IMG/VR virus record: IMGVR_UViG_3300020118_000165
Coordinates: 1-64,000 of that record
Strand: one strand, 5' to 3'
From: a virus
DNA: 64,000 nucleotides
The notes below the pieces were generated by a model that worked only from the letters and a program-made list of their open reading frames with translations, searched no databases and was not told where the DNA came from. The position numbers were made by a program, and so were the translations under genes. Each line of letters starts with the position of its first letter. The stretch's first letter is position 1. Positions 32,382 through 38,926 of this stretch are shown here, piece by piece.

Positions 32382-32528
32382 TTAGGCAGAAGCTCGGCGG
32401 CGCGGACCGGTCCATGGCACCACGCTAAAACCGCCGTACCTCAGCGTTCTCTTGTTTGGGCCGTATTCCTTTCGGGTCATCCAACGGGCGACCACCCCGA
32501 AAATTGCGTTGATGATTTTCCAGATCAT
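32382..32528 (-). CDS. Small basic protein with amphipathic N-terminus
   Basis: 48 residues (MIWKIINAIFGVVARWMTRK and onward) after a GAGGAAGCC site directly before ATG. Hydrophobic and basic residues alternate at the start, suggesting peripheral membrane binding. It is the upstream neighbour of the structured element at 32246-32367. Unrecognised. Confidence 0.5.
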   Translation of the reverse strand: MIWKIINAIFGVVARWMTRKEYGPNKRTLRYGGFSVVPWTGPRRRASA

Positions 32529-32557
32529 GGCTTCCTCGCTCCTCATCTATCATCGCC

Positions 32558-32797
32558 TTAGAATGGATGCCGCGTGCCGTCTAAGCCGACGACGCCAGGC
32601 TCCTCTTCCTGCTCACGATCGAGCGCTTGGCGCGCAATCTCTACATTGCCTAGTAGGTTATCGAGGCATTGCCGCCGACCAGCGATCATCTCCAGCGCCG
32701 CCCGCAGCCGCTCGTTCTCGACCAACATGCGGTCAGCCGCCGCCATAGTTGTCTCGTATTGATCGGCCATTCGGCGAAGTTCGTGAGCAAGGCCCAT
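32558..32797 (-). CDS. Small coiled-coil protein
   Basis: 79 residues, helical throughout (ELRRMADQYETTMAAADRML, ENERLRAALEMIAGRRQCL), then an acidic tail. GAGGAAACGC precedes ATG. Similar helical small proteins are common in phage accessory regions. Unknown. Confidence 0.6.
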   Translation of the reverse strand: MGLAHELRRMADQYETTMAAADRMLVENERLRAALEMIAGRRQCLDNLLGNVEIARQALDREQEEEPGVVGLDGTRHPF

Positions 32798-32809
32798 TGC
32801 GTTTCCTCA

Positions 32810-32956
32810 TCAGATATCAGTGCGACGTTTCTTCGGATCGTGAACGATTGCCAGAGTGAGAACGCCTCGGCGCAATCTCTTGATTTCCTCAATCGCCCGC
32901 TGGCAACAAGAGGCCACGTAGTAGTGACTTCTCTCAGTGGTTGCCTGCTTGTGCAA
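32810..32956 (-). CDS. Small helical basic protein, start uncertain
   Basis: The frame open from a TAG upstream reads HYYVASCCQRAIEEIKRLRR, clearly protein-like, and ends at 32810. The only in-frame start before this block is TTG 32956. A frameshift joining it to the CPHC gene upstream is also possible. 48 residues if TTG is used. Function unknown. Confidence 0.45.
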   Translation of the reverse strand: MHKQATTERSHYYVASCCQRAIEEIKRLRRGVLTLAIVHDPKKRRTDI

Positions 32957-33053
32957 ATCTCCGTTGCTTGGGCGGCAGCGCTATCGTAATGGTCGCCATT
33001 GGCGTTATGCCTTTGCCGTCGCAATGCGGACATTTTTCACCGCGCTCAGTCAT
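32934..33053 (-). CDS. Small zinc-finger protein
   Basis: 39 residues with a CPHCDGKG knuckle near the start (MTERGEKCPHCDGKG). ATG overlaps the upstream stop as ATGA. Possibly the first half of a longer gene broken by an indel (see the next frame). Unknown. Confidence 0.5.
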   Translation of the reverse strand: MTERGEKCPHCDGKGITPMATITIALPPKQRRFAQAGNH

Positions 33054-33232
33054 CGTGAACGCGCCGGGGGGTTAAGCCTGCCGATCAGCAGATCGAGCGC
33101 CTTGGCAGCATCAGTGGCATCGATCGTGGTATCATCGGCCAATTCGGCACTGCCCATGTCGCCAATGAAACTCTCTAGCTCCTTAACGGCGCTTGCCACC
33201 TCGCGGTCGCTTCCCGAGTAATTGCGGATCAT
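33050..33232 (-). CDS. Small acidic helical protein
   Basis: 60 residues from ATG 33232 (MIRNYSGSDREVASAVKELE), after an AGGAGGGG site. Contains ATDAAKALDLLIGRL, amphipathic helix. Unrecognised; coupled to both neighbours. Confidence 0.6.
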   Translation of the reverse strand: MIRNYSGSDREVASAVKELESFIGDMGSAELADDTTIDATDAAKALDLLIGRLNPPARSR

Positions 33233-33513
33233 GTCTCCCCTCCTGTTTTGATAAATGCGCGTGGCTTGCGCCACGCCCCATCGTTGGCCTTGCGCCACTC
33301 GACCATCTTGGCGGCGCATTCAAGAGCTTCGCGCACCATCGCCTGATCGCTCATTGGGCGCCGTCCTTCGTGGCATTCCTTGTTTCGGATCGATGCCCAA
33401 TCCTCAACCAGCCCAGGGGCAGACGGATCGCGCGCCAGAAGGATGAACATAGGCTCATCCGGCAGCGCGTTGGCGTAGCAATCAAACTCGGCCGGATTGT
33501 TCTTGGTGCCCAT
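33229..33513 (-). CDS. Conserved-style small phage protein
   Basis: 94 residues (MGTKNNPAEFDCYANALPD, then EPMFILLARDPSAPGLVEDW). This arrangement with an LLARDPSAP segment recurs in phage accessory proteins whose function I do not know. No membrane segment or metal motif. Confidence 0.6.
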   Translation of the reverse strand: MGTKNNPAEFDCYANALPDEPMFILLARDPSAPGLVEDWASIRNKECHEGRRPMSDQAMVREALECAAKMVEWRKANDGAWRKPRAFIKTGGET

Positions 33514-33756
33514 TCTGGTTTCCTTGTGTGATGGATGTGAGACTCATTGCGAAGTCTTGCTGTTCCAGGTCGGCTTCCTGCCCCGGTTGCTCGATCGTGT
33601 TTCGCTATGGCCTCCGGACGGCCAGTCTGACAGCACGCGGGCAGTCGTCAGTGAACTTCCCCGTCTATCCGTGAGTGTTCGCATCGGGAGTGGATACCCT
33701 AGCGGCCGAGTCGTTCCAGCAACACTTCGCAATAAGTCTCCTTTGCTTCCTACTGA
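33514..33756. other. Gap without a supported gene
   Basis: About 240 bases between two leftward genes. Frames on both strands are short or unlike protein, and no promoter consensus or hairpin with a T-tract was found. Possibly the remains of a lost small gene. Confidence 0.4.
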
Positions 33757-33903
33757 TCAGCGCGGCGTTGGTTCAAACTGCCAGCCGCGTTCCTGCATGA
33801 ACTTGATCAGCGCTTCGGCGTCGGCGTCCACGGTCTCGTCTGAGACTTCGCCGTAGTAATACTGCCGGATGAACTCTTTCAGGTGGCGCTCTGGATTATC
33901 CAT
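33757..33903 (-). CDS. 48-residue protein, member of a two-copy family
   Basis: MDNPERHLKEFIRQYYYGEV then ETVDADAEALIKFMQERGW, ending FEPTPR. It shares its first 45 residues with the N-terminal part of the gene at 31120-32214. Probably soluble and helical. Two copies in one accessory region suggest duplication. Unknown function. Confidence 0.6.
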   Translation of the reverse strand: MDNPERHLKEFIRQYYYGEVSDETVDADAEALIKFMQERGWQFEPTPR

Positions 33904-33933
33904 GTTTCCTCTCGCTTTCGACCGAAATGCGGG

Positions 33934-34080
33934 TCAGTTGTCCGCGATAAATGTCTTGGTTCCGATGGTCCACCCCGGCGATACGCCGGGCCACGCGACC
34001 GGCTGACCGATGCGGCGCGCGATCCATTTTCGGATGCCGTGCCAAGGTATCATGAACACGATCAGTTCCAGCCTATCCAT
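33934..34080 (-). CDS. Small basic protein
   Basis: 48 residues (MDRLELIVFMIPWHGIRKWI and onward). GAGGAAGG lies just upstream of ATG 34080. Amphipathic, with Trp and basic residues. It precedes the 48-residue duplicated gene, as the similar-sized gene at 32382-32528 precedes the other copy. Sequence similarity between the two upstream genes is weak. Confidence 0.5.
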   Translation of the reverse strand: MDRLELIVFMIPWHGIRKWIARRIGQPVAWPGVSPGWTIGTKTFIADN

Positions 34081-34134
34081 CTTCATCCTTCCTCGCCCGT
34101 CCTCTCGCCCGATGGGGCACGCGATCCAATCAAA

Positions 34135-34389
34135 TCAGCCACATACTGCATTCCGGTGATGAGCGAGCGCGCGTTCTAGTTCGGCCACGTCGGCGGCCAA
34201 CATTTCGATGACCTTCGGGTTGGGCGTGGCGCCAATCAACGCCGAGTCGAGCCCGCGGAGCACGCGGCTGCCAGCCATGTAAACCGGCTGGCACTGCTCT
34301 TCGAGCCAATCAAGCAGCTTACCTCTTACCTTCATAATCTCAGCCCGCGTAGCCTTCGGGCGAAACGTCTCTGGGCGAGGGGCGGTCAT
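34135..34389 (-). CDS. Small helical protein
   Basis: 84 residues, MTAPRPETFRPKATRAEIMK then helices RGKLLDWLEEQCQPVYMAG and ADVAELERALAHHRNAV. No membrane segment. Unrecognised, coupled by a four-base overlap to the zinc-knuckle gene. Confidence 0.6.
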   Translation of the reverse strand: MTAPRPETFRPKATRAEIMKVRGKLLDWLEEQCQPVYMAGSRVLRGLDSALIGATPNPKVIEMLAADVAELERALAHHRNAVCG

Positions 34390-34571
34390 TTGCCGGCCTC
34401 GTCGTATTCCTCAAGGTCGCAATCATCATCACAGGCGGCACCGCCGTCACAATATGGGCAGGGATATTCCCCGTTGTTCTCGCACACGCACAGGTCGCCA
34501 CCGCAATAGCAGTCAAGCCATCCTGTGTTGTTGCATTCGCTGCAATATCCTTGTGTGGGACGTAGGGTCAT
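34386..34571 (-). CDS. DnaJ-type zinc-knuckle protein
   Basis: 61 residues: GYCSECNNTGWLDCYCGG, then CVCENNGEYPCPYCDGG, an acidic tail. Repeated CxxC-xx-(N/D)GxG units match the DnaJ central zinc-finger style seen in many phage small proteins. Function unknown. Confidence 0.7.
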   Translation of the reverse strand: MTLRPTQGYCSECNNTGWLDCYCGGDLCVCENNGEYPCPYCDGGAACDDDCDLEEYDEAGK

Positions 34572-34863
34572 TTGCCTTCGGCCTTCGCAATGGCTTCCTC
34601 TGCCGCGATTTTTGCCTTCACACGGAAATCGACGTGGTTGAGGTCCTGGTTGTCGTAATTTCTCGCGATGGCCTTTAGGGTTTCTAGCAGATCAGGGGCG
34701 GCGGCGAGCGTTGGCTTCGACCTCTTCGTCATTCCTTCGGCCGCCCAATCCGTAACGGCCCTTGAGGTACTTGAGTTGGCAGATTGCACTACCGTCCGCT
34801 TCGCGGATTATTGTCCCCTCCGCCTCTTTCCAATTCCCAAGGCCCCGGCGCGTGCATTGTCAT
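34568..34863 (-). pseudogene. Frame-disrupted conserved phage protein
   Basis: Three leftward frames join to one plausible protein. Frame one from ATG 34863 reads MTMHAPGPWELERGGG. Frame two reads TIIREADGSAICQLKYLKG and GRRNDEEVEANAR. Frame three reads LAAAPDLLETLKAIARNY and ends at 34568. The first switch is explained by one extra G in a GGGG run near 34815. The second fits a small deletion near GCTCGCC at about 34700. Either a decayed gene or sequencing errors. Confidence 0.6.
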
Positions 34864-34897
34864 CGTTCCTCTAGCTTTGCAGAAGTGAGCGCGGGAC

Positions 34898-35491
34898 TCA
34901 CAGAGCCTCGCCCAAGATTTCCCGGCTCAAGGCACCATACTTTTCTTCGTCACCGATGACCTCTCCAGTGAGAGCAACGATCCACCAGCGCTCGCCCTTC
35001 CATTTCGGCGGCAGTAGCGTGGCGTGAAGCGTGCCTGCGTTGCAGAGATTGAGAGGACCGGCCGCGGTATGCACGACACCTGGCGCAGCGGCTTCGATTT
35101 TTCCGCCGCCGTTTGCGGCATGGCCGGTGGCGCTTGATCGCCAAAAGGCGATCGTTGCTCCTGCGGCTCGGAGAGCAACTAATCGCTTACGAAAAAAGTC
35201 TGGCCAGCGAGACGCGAAAGCGTCAATGGTGGCCAGCCAATATTCTTTACTCCCGTCCCCGGACCCGTACCCGTACCCGGACCCGGACCCGGACCCGGAC
35301 CCGTCCCCGTACCCGTCCCCGTACCCGGACCCGTCCCCGTACCCGTCCCCGTACCCGTCCCCGGACCCGTCCCCGTACCCGTCCCCGTACCCGTCCCCGG
35401 ACCCGTCCCCGTCCCCGTACCCGGACCCGGACCCGGACCCGAGAAGGCTCGCCGCCTTCGCCGGCTCGCCTCTAAGGATCAGCGGCTCCAT
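34898..35491 (-). CDS. Gly-Ser/Tyr/Asp repeat protein with conserved C-terminal domain
   Basis: 197 residues from ATG 35491. Residues about 17-83 are alternating Gly with Ser, Tyr or Asp encoded by a hexanucleotide repeat. The following domain (EYWLATIDAFASRW, GATIAFWRSSATGHAANGG, LCNAGTLHATLLPPKWKG, WWIVALTGEV) is a conserved segment known from phage and bacterial proteins of unknown function. The GS-rich arm is likely flexible. GGGAG precedes ATG by eight bases. Confidence 0.72.
   Translation of the reverse strand: MEPLILRGEPAKAASLLGSGSGSGYGDGDGSGDGYGDGYGDGSGDGYGDGYGDGSGYGDGYGDGSGSGSGSGYGYGSGDGSKEYWLATIDAFASRWPDFFRKRLVALRAAGATIAFWRSSATGHAANGGGKIEAAAPGVVHTAAGPLNLCNAGTLHATLLPPKWKGERWWIVALTGEVIGDEEKYGALSREILGEAL
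35253..35441. repeat. Hexanucleotide microsatellite
   Basis: About 31 copies of a six-base unit CCGNAC/CCGTCC (plus strand, with CCCGTA, CCGGAC and CCGTCC variants) run without interruption. It encodes GSGSGYGDG-type repeats leftward. A change in copy number keeps the reading frame, so it would alter arm length only. Confidence 0.9.
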
Positions 35492-35778
35492 GGCGCGCTC
35501 TCCCATGCCTGGGCGGCATCAGACGAGCACTCCGCAACGCAAGTGATATCGCGCAGCTCGATATCGGCCTGCGGCCCGATCTTGCAGGACTTACTCGGGC
35601 CGGTCGAAGCGAGGCCAAGGAATCCCTTCACATCGCTTGACCAGTAGATGCAATTGCGCGCGGCCCGCAGCGCGATAGTGGCGCCGTCCGTCTTGGTGGC
35701 GTAGCCGAAGAACACGCCGCGATGTGCGGTAGTGACGAGCACCGCGCGTTCCTTCTTCCGGTTCGGGTGATTTACCAT
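35479..35778 (-). CDS. DUF6948-type protein
   Basis: 99 residues from ATG 35778, preceded by AGAGGG. The pattern ERAVLVTTAHRGVFFGYAT, RAARNCIYWSSDVKGFLGL and STGPSKSCKIGP matches DUF6948 domain proteins seen in phages of Alphaproteobacteria. A longer in-frame start at 35847 is weaker. Unknown function. Confidence 0.7.
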   Translation of the reverse strand: MVNHPNRKKERAVLVTTAHRGVFFGYATKTDGATIALRAARNCIYWSSDVKGFLGLASTGPSKSCKIGPQADIELRDITCVAECSSDAAQAWESAPWSR

Positions 35779-35836
35779 CTTGCAGCCCTCTGCCCCTGAA
35801 ATCCCCGAGGCGCGGGAACTCGTTTTCACTTGCTCA

Positions 35837-36073
35837 TCAATCATCATTGAGCCGGAACGGCCCATGATCCTCGCAGGTAAGCTGGCACAACTTCTCGCCG
35901 TCGGCTTCCAGGGCGTCTTGCATGTCGAGATCGTCCAAGGTTACCGGCTCCGTTTCGCAACACTCTGGGCAACCCGCATCATCGCACTTGCAGCATTCCG
36001 GCTCCCACTCATCATCTGGCGAGGCGAGTTTCCACGAATCGTAGGTCGTGTAGATCACTCGGCGGTATGGCAT
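35837..36073 (-). CDS. Small Cys-rich acidic protein
   Basis: 78 residues (MPYRRVIYTTYDSWKLASPD) with a CCKCDDAGCPECC cluster and a later CEDHGPF. Probably metal binding. Unrecognised. Lies in a run of small leftward genes. Confidence 0.6.
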   Translation of the reverse strand: MPYRRVIYTTYDSWKLASPDDEWEPECCKCDDAGCPECCETEPVTLDDLDMQDALEADGEKLCQLTCEDHGPFRLNDD

Positions 36074-36082
36074 TGCGTCCTC

Positions 36083-36334
36083 TCAAGTTTGCGGCGCTTT
36101 GCAGGTCCGGCGTTCCCACCAAGTATCGCCATAGTCGAAGTCCCATTCTTGGATCAGAAAGTTGACGCAATCCCATTCCTTGCGGCTGATCTCTTGCGGC
36201 GGCTTCATTGTCAGAAGGAAGCCTTTTTCCTCTCTCCAATCGCTATTTTTTAGGAACTGCAACGGGCCATGGAGATCGATGGAACCGAAATATCGCTCCA
36301 TGTCGGCGCGAAGTTCATTGTTTGCGGTTGGCAT
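36083..36334 (-). CDS. Small aromatic-rich protein
   Basis: 83 residues from ATG 36334 after GGGAGGG. Contains ERYFGSIDLHGPLQFLK and EWDFDYGDTWWERR. Soluble, unknown. Its neighbours are other small phage genes in the same direction. Confidence 0.6.
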   Translation of the reverse strand: MPTANNELRADMERYFGSIDLHGPLQFLKNSDWREEKGFLLTMKPPQEISRKEWDCVNFLIQEWDFDYGDTWWERRTCKAPQT

Positions 36335-36365
36335 CAAAGTCCCTCCCTGATTTACAATCAGCGCG

Positions 36366-36560
36366 TCAGTTGTTCATTTCTGCCAGAGAGACCAAGCCCG
36401 CCTCGCCCAGCCTCCTGAAATAATCGTCACGCTGCTTGCGTAGTTGTTCGATTTCGGCCTTTGCGGCCTTATGAAGCCGCAGCATGGCGTACACGCCCTC
36501 GCCGGGTGGATAGGCGTAGAGGGAAAAGTTTTCCAACCGATCGAGGATCGTGTCAGCCAT
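36366..36560 (-). CDS. Small helical protein
   Basis: 64 residues (MADTILDRLENFSLYAYPPG, then LHKAAKAEIEQLRKQRDDYF). One base from the next gene, consistent with translational coupling. Unrecognised. Confidence 0.6.
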   Translation of the reverse strand: MADTILDRLENFSLYAYPPGEGVYAMLRLHKAAKAEIEQLRKQRDDYFRRLGEAGLVSLAEMNN

Positions 36561-36561
36561 T

Positions 36562-36741
36562 TTAGCCGCCCTCGACCATTTCGGCGTACATTTTCCACTG
36601 ACGCAAAGCTTGCTTGAGAGCGCTACGCAAGCTATCGATCTCGGCCGCAGCCCATCGGAGAGCCGTTGCTGTATCTGGATCGTCCGACCTGCCGATCAGG
36701 TCAGCATGGCGGCGGAGAGCGTCTGACATATGCGGGATCAT
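36562..36741 (-). CDS. Small helical protein
   Basis: 59 residues from ATG 36741, which overlaps the upstream stop (ATGA). Contains ALRRHADLIGRSDDPDTATA and a helical tail SLRSALKQALRQWKMYAEM. No recognised domain. Earlier in-frame start at 36798 would overlap the frameshifted gene more. Confidence 0.6.
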   Translation of the reverse strand: MIPHMSDALRRHADLIGRSDDPDTATALRWAAAEIDSLRSALKQALRQWKMYAEMVEGG

Positions 36742-37057
36742 GGCTTCCACGTGCAAGTGATGGCGTGGGCATCTGAATTGCTGCCGCATGATGGACACTC
36801 TTTTTCGTCTGCTGGCTCGAAACGTCCGTCCATAAACTCAGCGGTCGGCCTGACCCACACAGAGAGGGGTTTAACGCTGCGGTAAACGGTCCAACCGTAT
36901 TCTCATCGAACATGCGCTCAAACTCGGGCGCCGCAGAGCATTGGAGCGCGGCACAGCCCGTTATTACCTCGTAGACGTGGCCACGCTGTTTGTGTCGCCA
37001 GCGCGATCCGGGCGCCGGGTCTATCAGGTCTGGGCGGTCATCAATCAGCGATGGCAT
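36738..37057 (-). pseudogene. Conserved phage protein disrupted by a one-base gap
   Basis: From ATG 37057 the frame reads PGSRWRHKQRGHVYEVITG and AALQCSAAPEFERMFDE, then loses sense. The minus-one frame continues with EYGWTVYRSVKPLSVWVRP, TAEFMDGRFEP, then CPSCGSN, ending at 36738 with an ATGA overlap. One missing G near 36902 (GAGG to GAG) restores an unbroken 107-residue protein. The style is common in rhizobial phages. Function unknown. Confidence 0.7.
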
Positions 37058-37426
37058 TCACGACTCCCTCAGTGTTTCCGTATGAGCGCGGCGCTCGTAG
37101 ATAAGCGCCGCAGCTACGTCCCTGATCATGCTCGGATCGTGGCGCATGATCGTCTCAAGTTCTGCATCGTCGGCTCGCATCAGCCGGTCGGCGGCGGCCG
37201 TAGTGTTGCGAGTAGCCACCGTCACCATACGGTTCGGCACATAGGCTTTGCTCTTGGTGTCGTATTTCATTGCCCCAGGGTGAGATTTTAAGAAGCTCCT
37301 GAAATCGCGGGCGGCTTGCGCCGCGCTGATCCCAAACGTCCGGATTAGATCGCTGCGGTTCACGACGGCACCCGAACGCAAGCGGTCTCCGATAAAAGCC
37401 AGCCGCTGACGTTGTGCCCACCGCAT
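37058..37426 (-). CDS. HTH DNA-binding protein
   Basis: 122 residues from ATG 37426, after GAGGG. The N-terminal half is a helix-turn-helix with RLAFIGDRLRSGAVVNRSDL and FGISAAQAARDFRSFL, as in DeoR/WYL-type regulators, then YDTKSKAYVP. The rest is helical. Probably a phage transcription regulator. No effector domain is visible. Confidence 0.7.
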   Translation of the reverse strand: MRWAQRQRLAFIGDRLRSGAVVNRSDLIRTFGISAAQAARDFRSFLKSHPGAMKYDTKSKAYVPNRMVTVATRNTTAAADRLMRADDAELETIMRHDPSMIRDVAAALIYERRAHTETLRES

Positions 37427-37430
37427 TTTT

Positions 37431-37582
37431 CCCTCGCTCAAGGCCCGTGTTGCGTTTCCGTATCAGTGCGGCGAATAGCGAACTGCTAGAAACAAGCACA
37501 CACCCCAAACCGTAAGGACGAAAATGATTGAACCAAAATCCCATGGTTCCCATCTCATAAAAGTCCCTCGCTCAAGGCCCGT
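37431..37582. repeat. 18-bp direct repeat of a leader
   Basis: CCCTCGCTCAAGGCCCGT occurs at 37431-37448 and 37565-37582. On the leftward strand each copy lies just upstream of a start (ATG 37426 and ATG 37558) and contains the GAGGG ribosome site. The duplicated leader suggests recombination or gene shuffling here. Confidence 0.75.
37463..37558 (-). CDS. Mini-membrane protein (31 residues)
   Basis: MRWEPWDFGSIIFVLTVWGV then CLFLAVRYSPH. One membrane segment. GAGGG lies seven bases upstream of ATG. Too short to assign. The leader is a copy of the one before the HTH gene. Confidence 0.5.
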   Translation of the reverse strand: MRWEPWDFGSIIFVLTVWGVCLFLAVRYSPH

Positions 37583-38096
37583 CAGCGCGCGATTATGTTT
37601 TGCGCGTTGGGCGATTTCAGCGGCATCAGCGCGCCCTCGCCGCCGTCAAACCGGAACAGCAAGGGTTTCTCAGGAATAGCTTTGGCAATCTCGACCTTCG
37701 GCAGAGATTGAACCATCACCATGTACTTCCCAGAAAAAGCCACGCCATCAATCTGGATCGATTTGCCGTACCACGGGGGCTCCTCTCCGCTCCCGCCGCA
37801 GGCCGGGCAGACGCAGGAGCATCCAGGGCATTCGTATTCAACTCCGCGCCCCTCGCACTCCTCACAATCCCGTCCGGCGACAACTCAAATGCGGGAAGCG
37901 GCTCGAACGTGGCCACCTCCATGCCCTCAAAGGGCTTTTCCACGTTGAATTGCTGGTCCACGTCGCCTATCCCATCCTGTGGCGGAATGCGCACGACGAT
38001 TCGTCCATCGGTGGCGTAGGTCTTGCCGCAGCGCGTGAACGGCTTTAACAGATAGGGCCGCGTTTCGTCGGTGCCGCAGAAGCGTTGAAGGTCCAT
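37582..38096 (-). pseudogene. Conserved phage protein disrupted by a one-base gap
   Basis: Frame one from ATG 38096 reads MDLQRFCGTDETRPYLLKPF, GKTYATDGRIVVRIPP and FEPLPAFELSPDG. The minus-one frame then reads CEECEGRGVEYECPGC, CPACGGSG, WYGKSIQIDGVAFSGKYM and LFRFDGGEGALMPLK, ending at 37582. One missing G in the GGG at 37869-37871 joins them as SPDGDCEEC. The second part holds a DnaJ-type zinc knuckle. The intact protein resembles a phage family of unknown function, perhaps sliding-clamp-like. Confidence 0.72.
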
Positions 38097-38133
38097 TGTG
38101 AATCTCTCACTTACTTGTTGTCTATGAATTATA

Positions 38134-38406
38134 TCACACTTCCCTAATACGGCGAAGCTTCTCCAGCTTGCGCTCCATGTAGCCGTCACGGATGTAGGCG
38201 AGGATCGTCGTACGGTGGCGGCCGCCCAGCAGGTTGCCGACCTGCCGCCTGGATAGCTTCCGCTCGTGCGTCAGGCGCTGCGCCGCTTCTCTCCTCGCTT
38301 GGAGCATGCTGCCACCATTGCCGCGCGGCTTGGAGCGACCGCGTATCGCCGAGACCGTAGTTTCGTGCTTGGCGGCGACCTCAGCCAAGATAGCTATGGC
38401 GTCCAT
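38134..38406 (-). CDS. DnaA domain IV-like protein
   Basis: About 90 residues from ATG 38406. VAAKHETTVSAIRGRSKPRG, EAAQRLTHERKLSRRQVG and LLGGRHRTTILAYIR match the C-terminal DNA-binding domain of DnaA (helix-turn-helix with the GGRxHTT signature, here GGRHRTT). It lacks the ATPase domain. It may act in phage replication or as a repressor of host initiation. Overlaps the next gene by 13 bases. Confidence 0.78.
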   Translation of the reverse strand: MDAIAILAEVAAKHETTVSAIRGRSKPRGNGGSMLQARREAAQRLTHERKLSRRQVGNLLGGRHRTTILAYIRDGYMERKLEKLRRIREV

Positions 38407-38750
38407 GACATTCCTCCGTCGTCTTCTGGATAGATATCCTGCAAATCGACGCGCGCACGTAACTCGGCCAAGTGCCTCACGACGGCAACGTGAACCCGCA
38501 TCACGCAACGCCAACAGACGCACTCGTTCTCGTGCTTCTCGAGCAGTATATCTTCGACCTCATGCCGCTCCATCCCGGTCTCGCGCAACTTGGCCTTGAC
38601 CTGGTGGAACCCGTACCGATAGTTGTCGCGCAGCCATTTGTAGTCGGACACGTGATCAAACACCGCGCTCGGCCCGTGCACTCCGATTGCCAGCAACACC
38701 CCCTCCAGCTTTAGGTCATGCTCGTCTGGGCCGCGGCGGCGCCTGCTCAT
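38394..38750 (-). CDS. Unknown protein with CxxC
   Basis: 118 residues from ATG 38750, starting MSRRRRGPDEHDLKLEGVLL. The end holds NECVCWRCVMRVHVAVV, a CxxC pair in a helical region. Basic N-terminus. It lies in a coupled run upstream of the DnaA-like gene. Unrecognised. Confidence 0.62.
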   Translation of the reverse strand: MSRRRRGPDEHDLKLEGVLLAIGVHGPSAVFDHVSDYKWLRDNYRYGFHQVKAKLRETGMERHEVEDILLEKHENECVCWRCVMRVHVAVVRHLAELRARVDLQDIYPEDDGGMSWTP

Positions 38751-38926
38751 ATCAGCCTCTCGCCCTCGCAAATCTTGCGATAGTCCTGCACGATCGCCGC
38801 CATGCACTCGATCTGATAGTCGGCGTCTTCCTGTTTCATCCGCCCCTCTTTCACCCAGCGTGGATATGCAGCCTTGCGCATGGCTAGTTCCCGCTTCGCA
38901 CACGCGAACTTTTCGGCCTCGGTCAT
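38747..38926 (-). CDS. Small helical protein
   Basis: 59 residues from ATG 38926 (MTEAEKFACAKRELAMRKAA, then YPRWVKEGRMKQEDADYQI). The pattern is familiar from phage accessory proteins of unknown function. Overlaps the helicase stop and the next gene by four bases each. Confidence 0.62.
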   Translation of the reverse strand: MTEAEKFACAKRELAMRKAAYPRWVKEGRMKQEDADYQIECMAAIVQDYRKICEGERLI

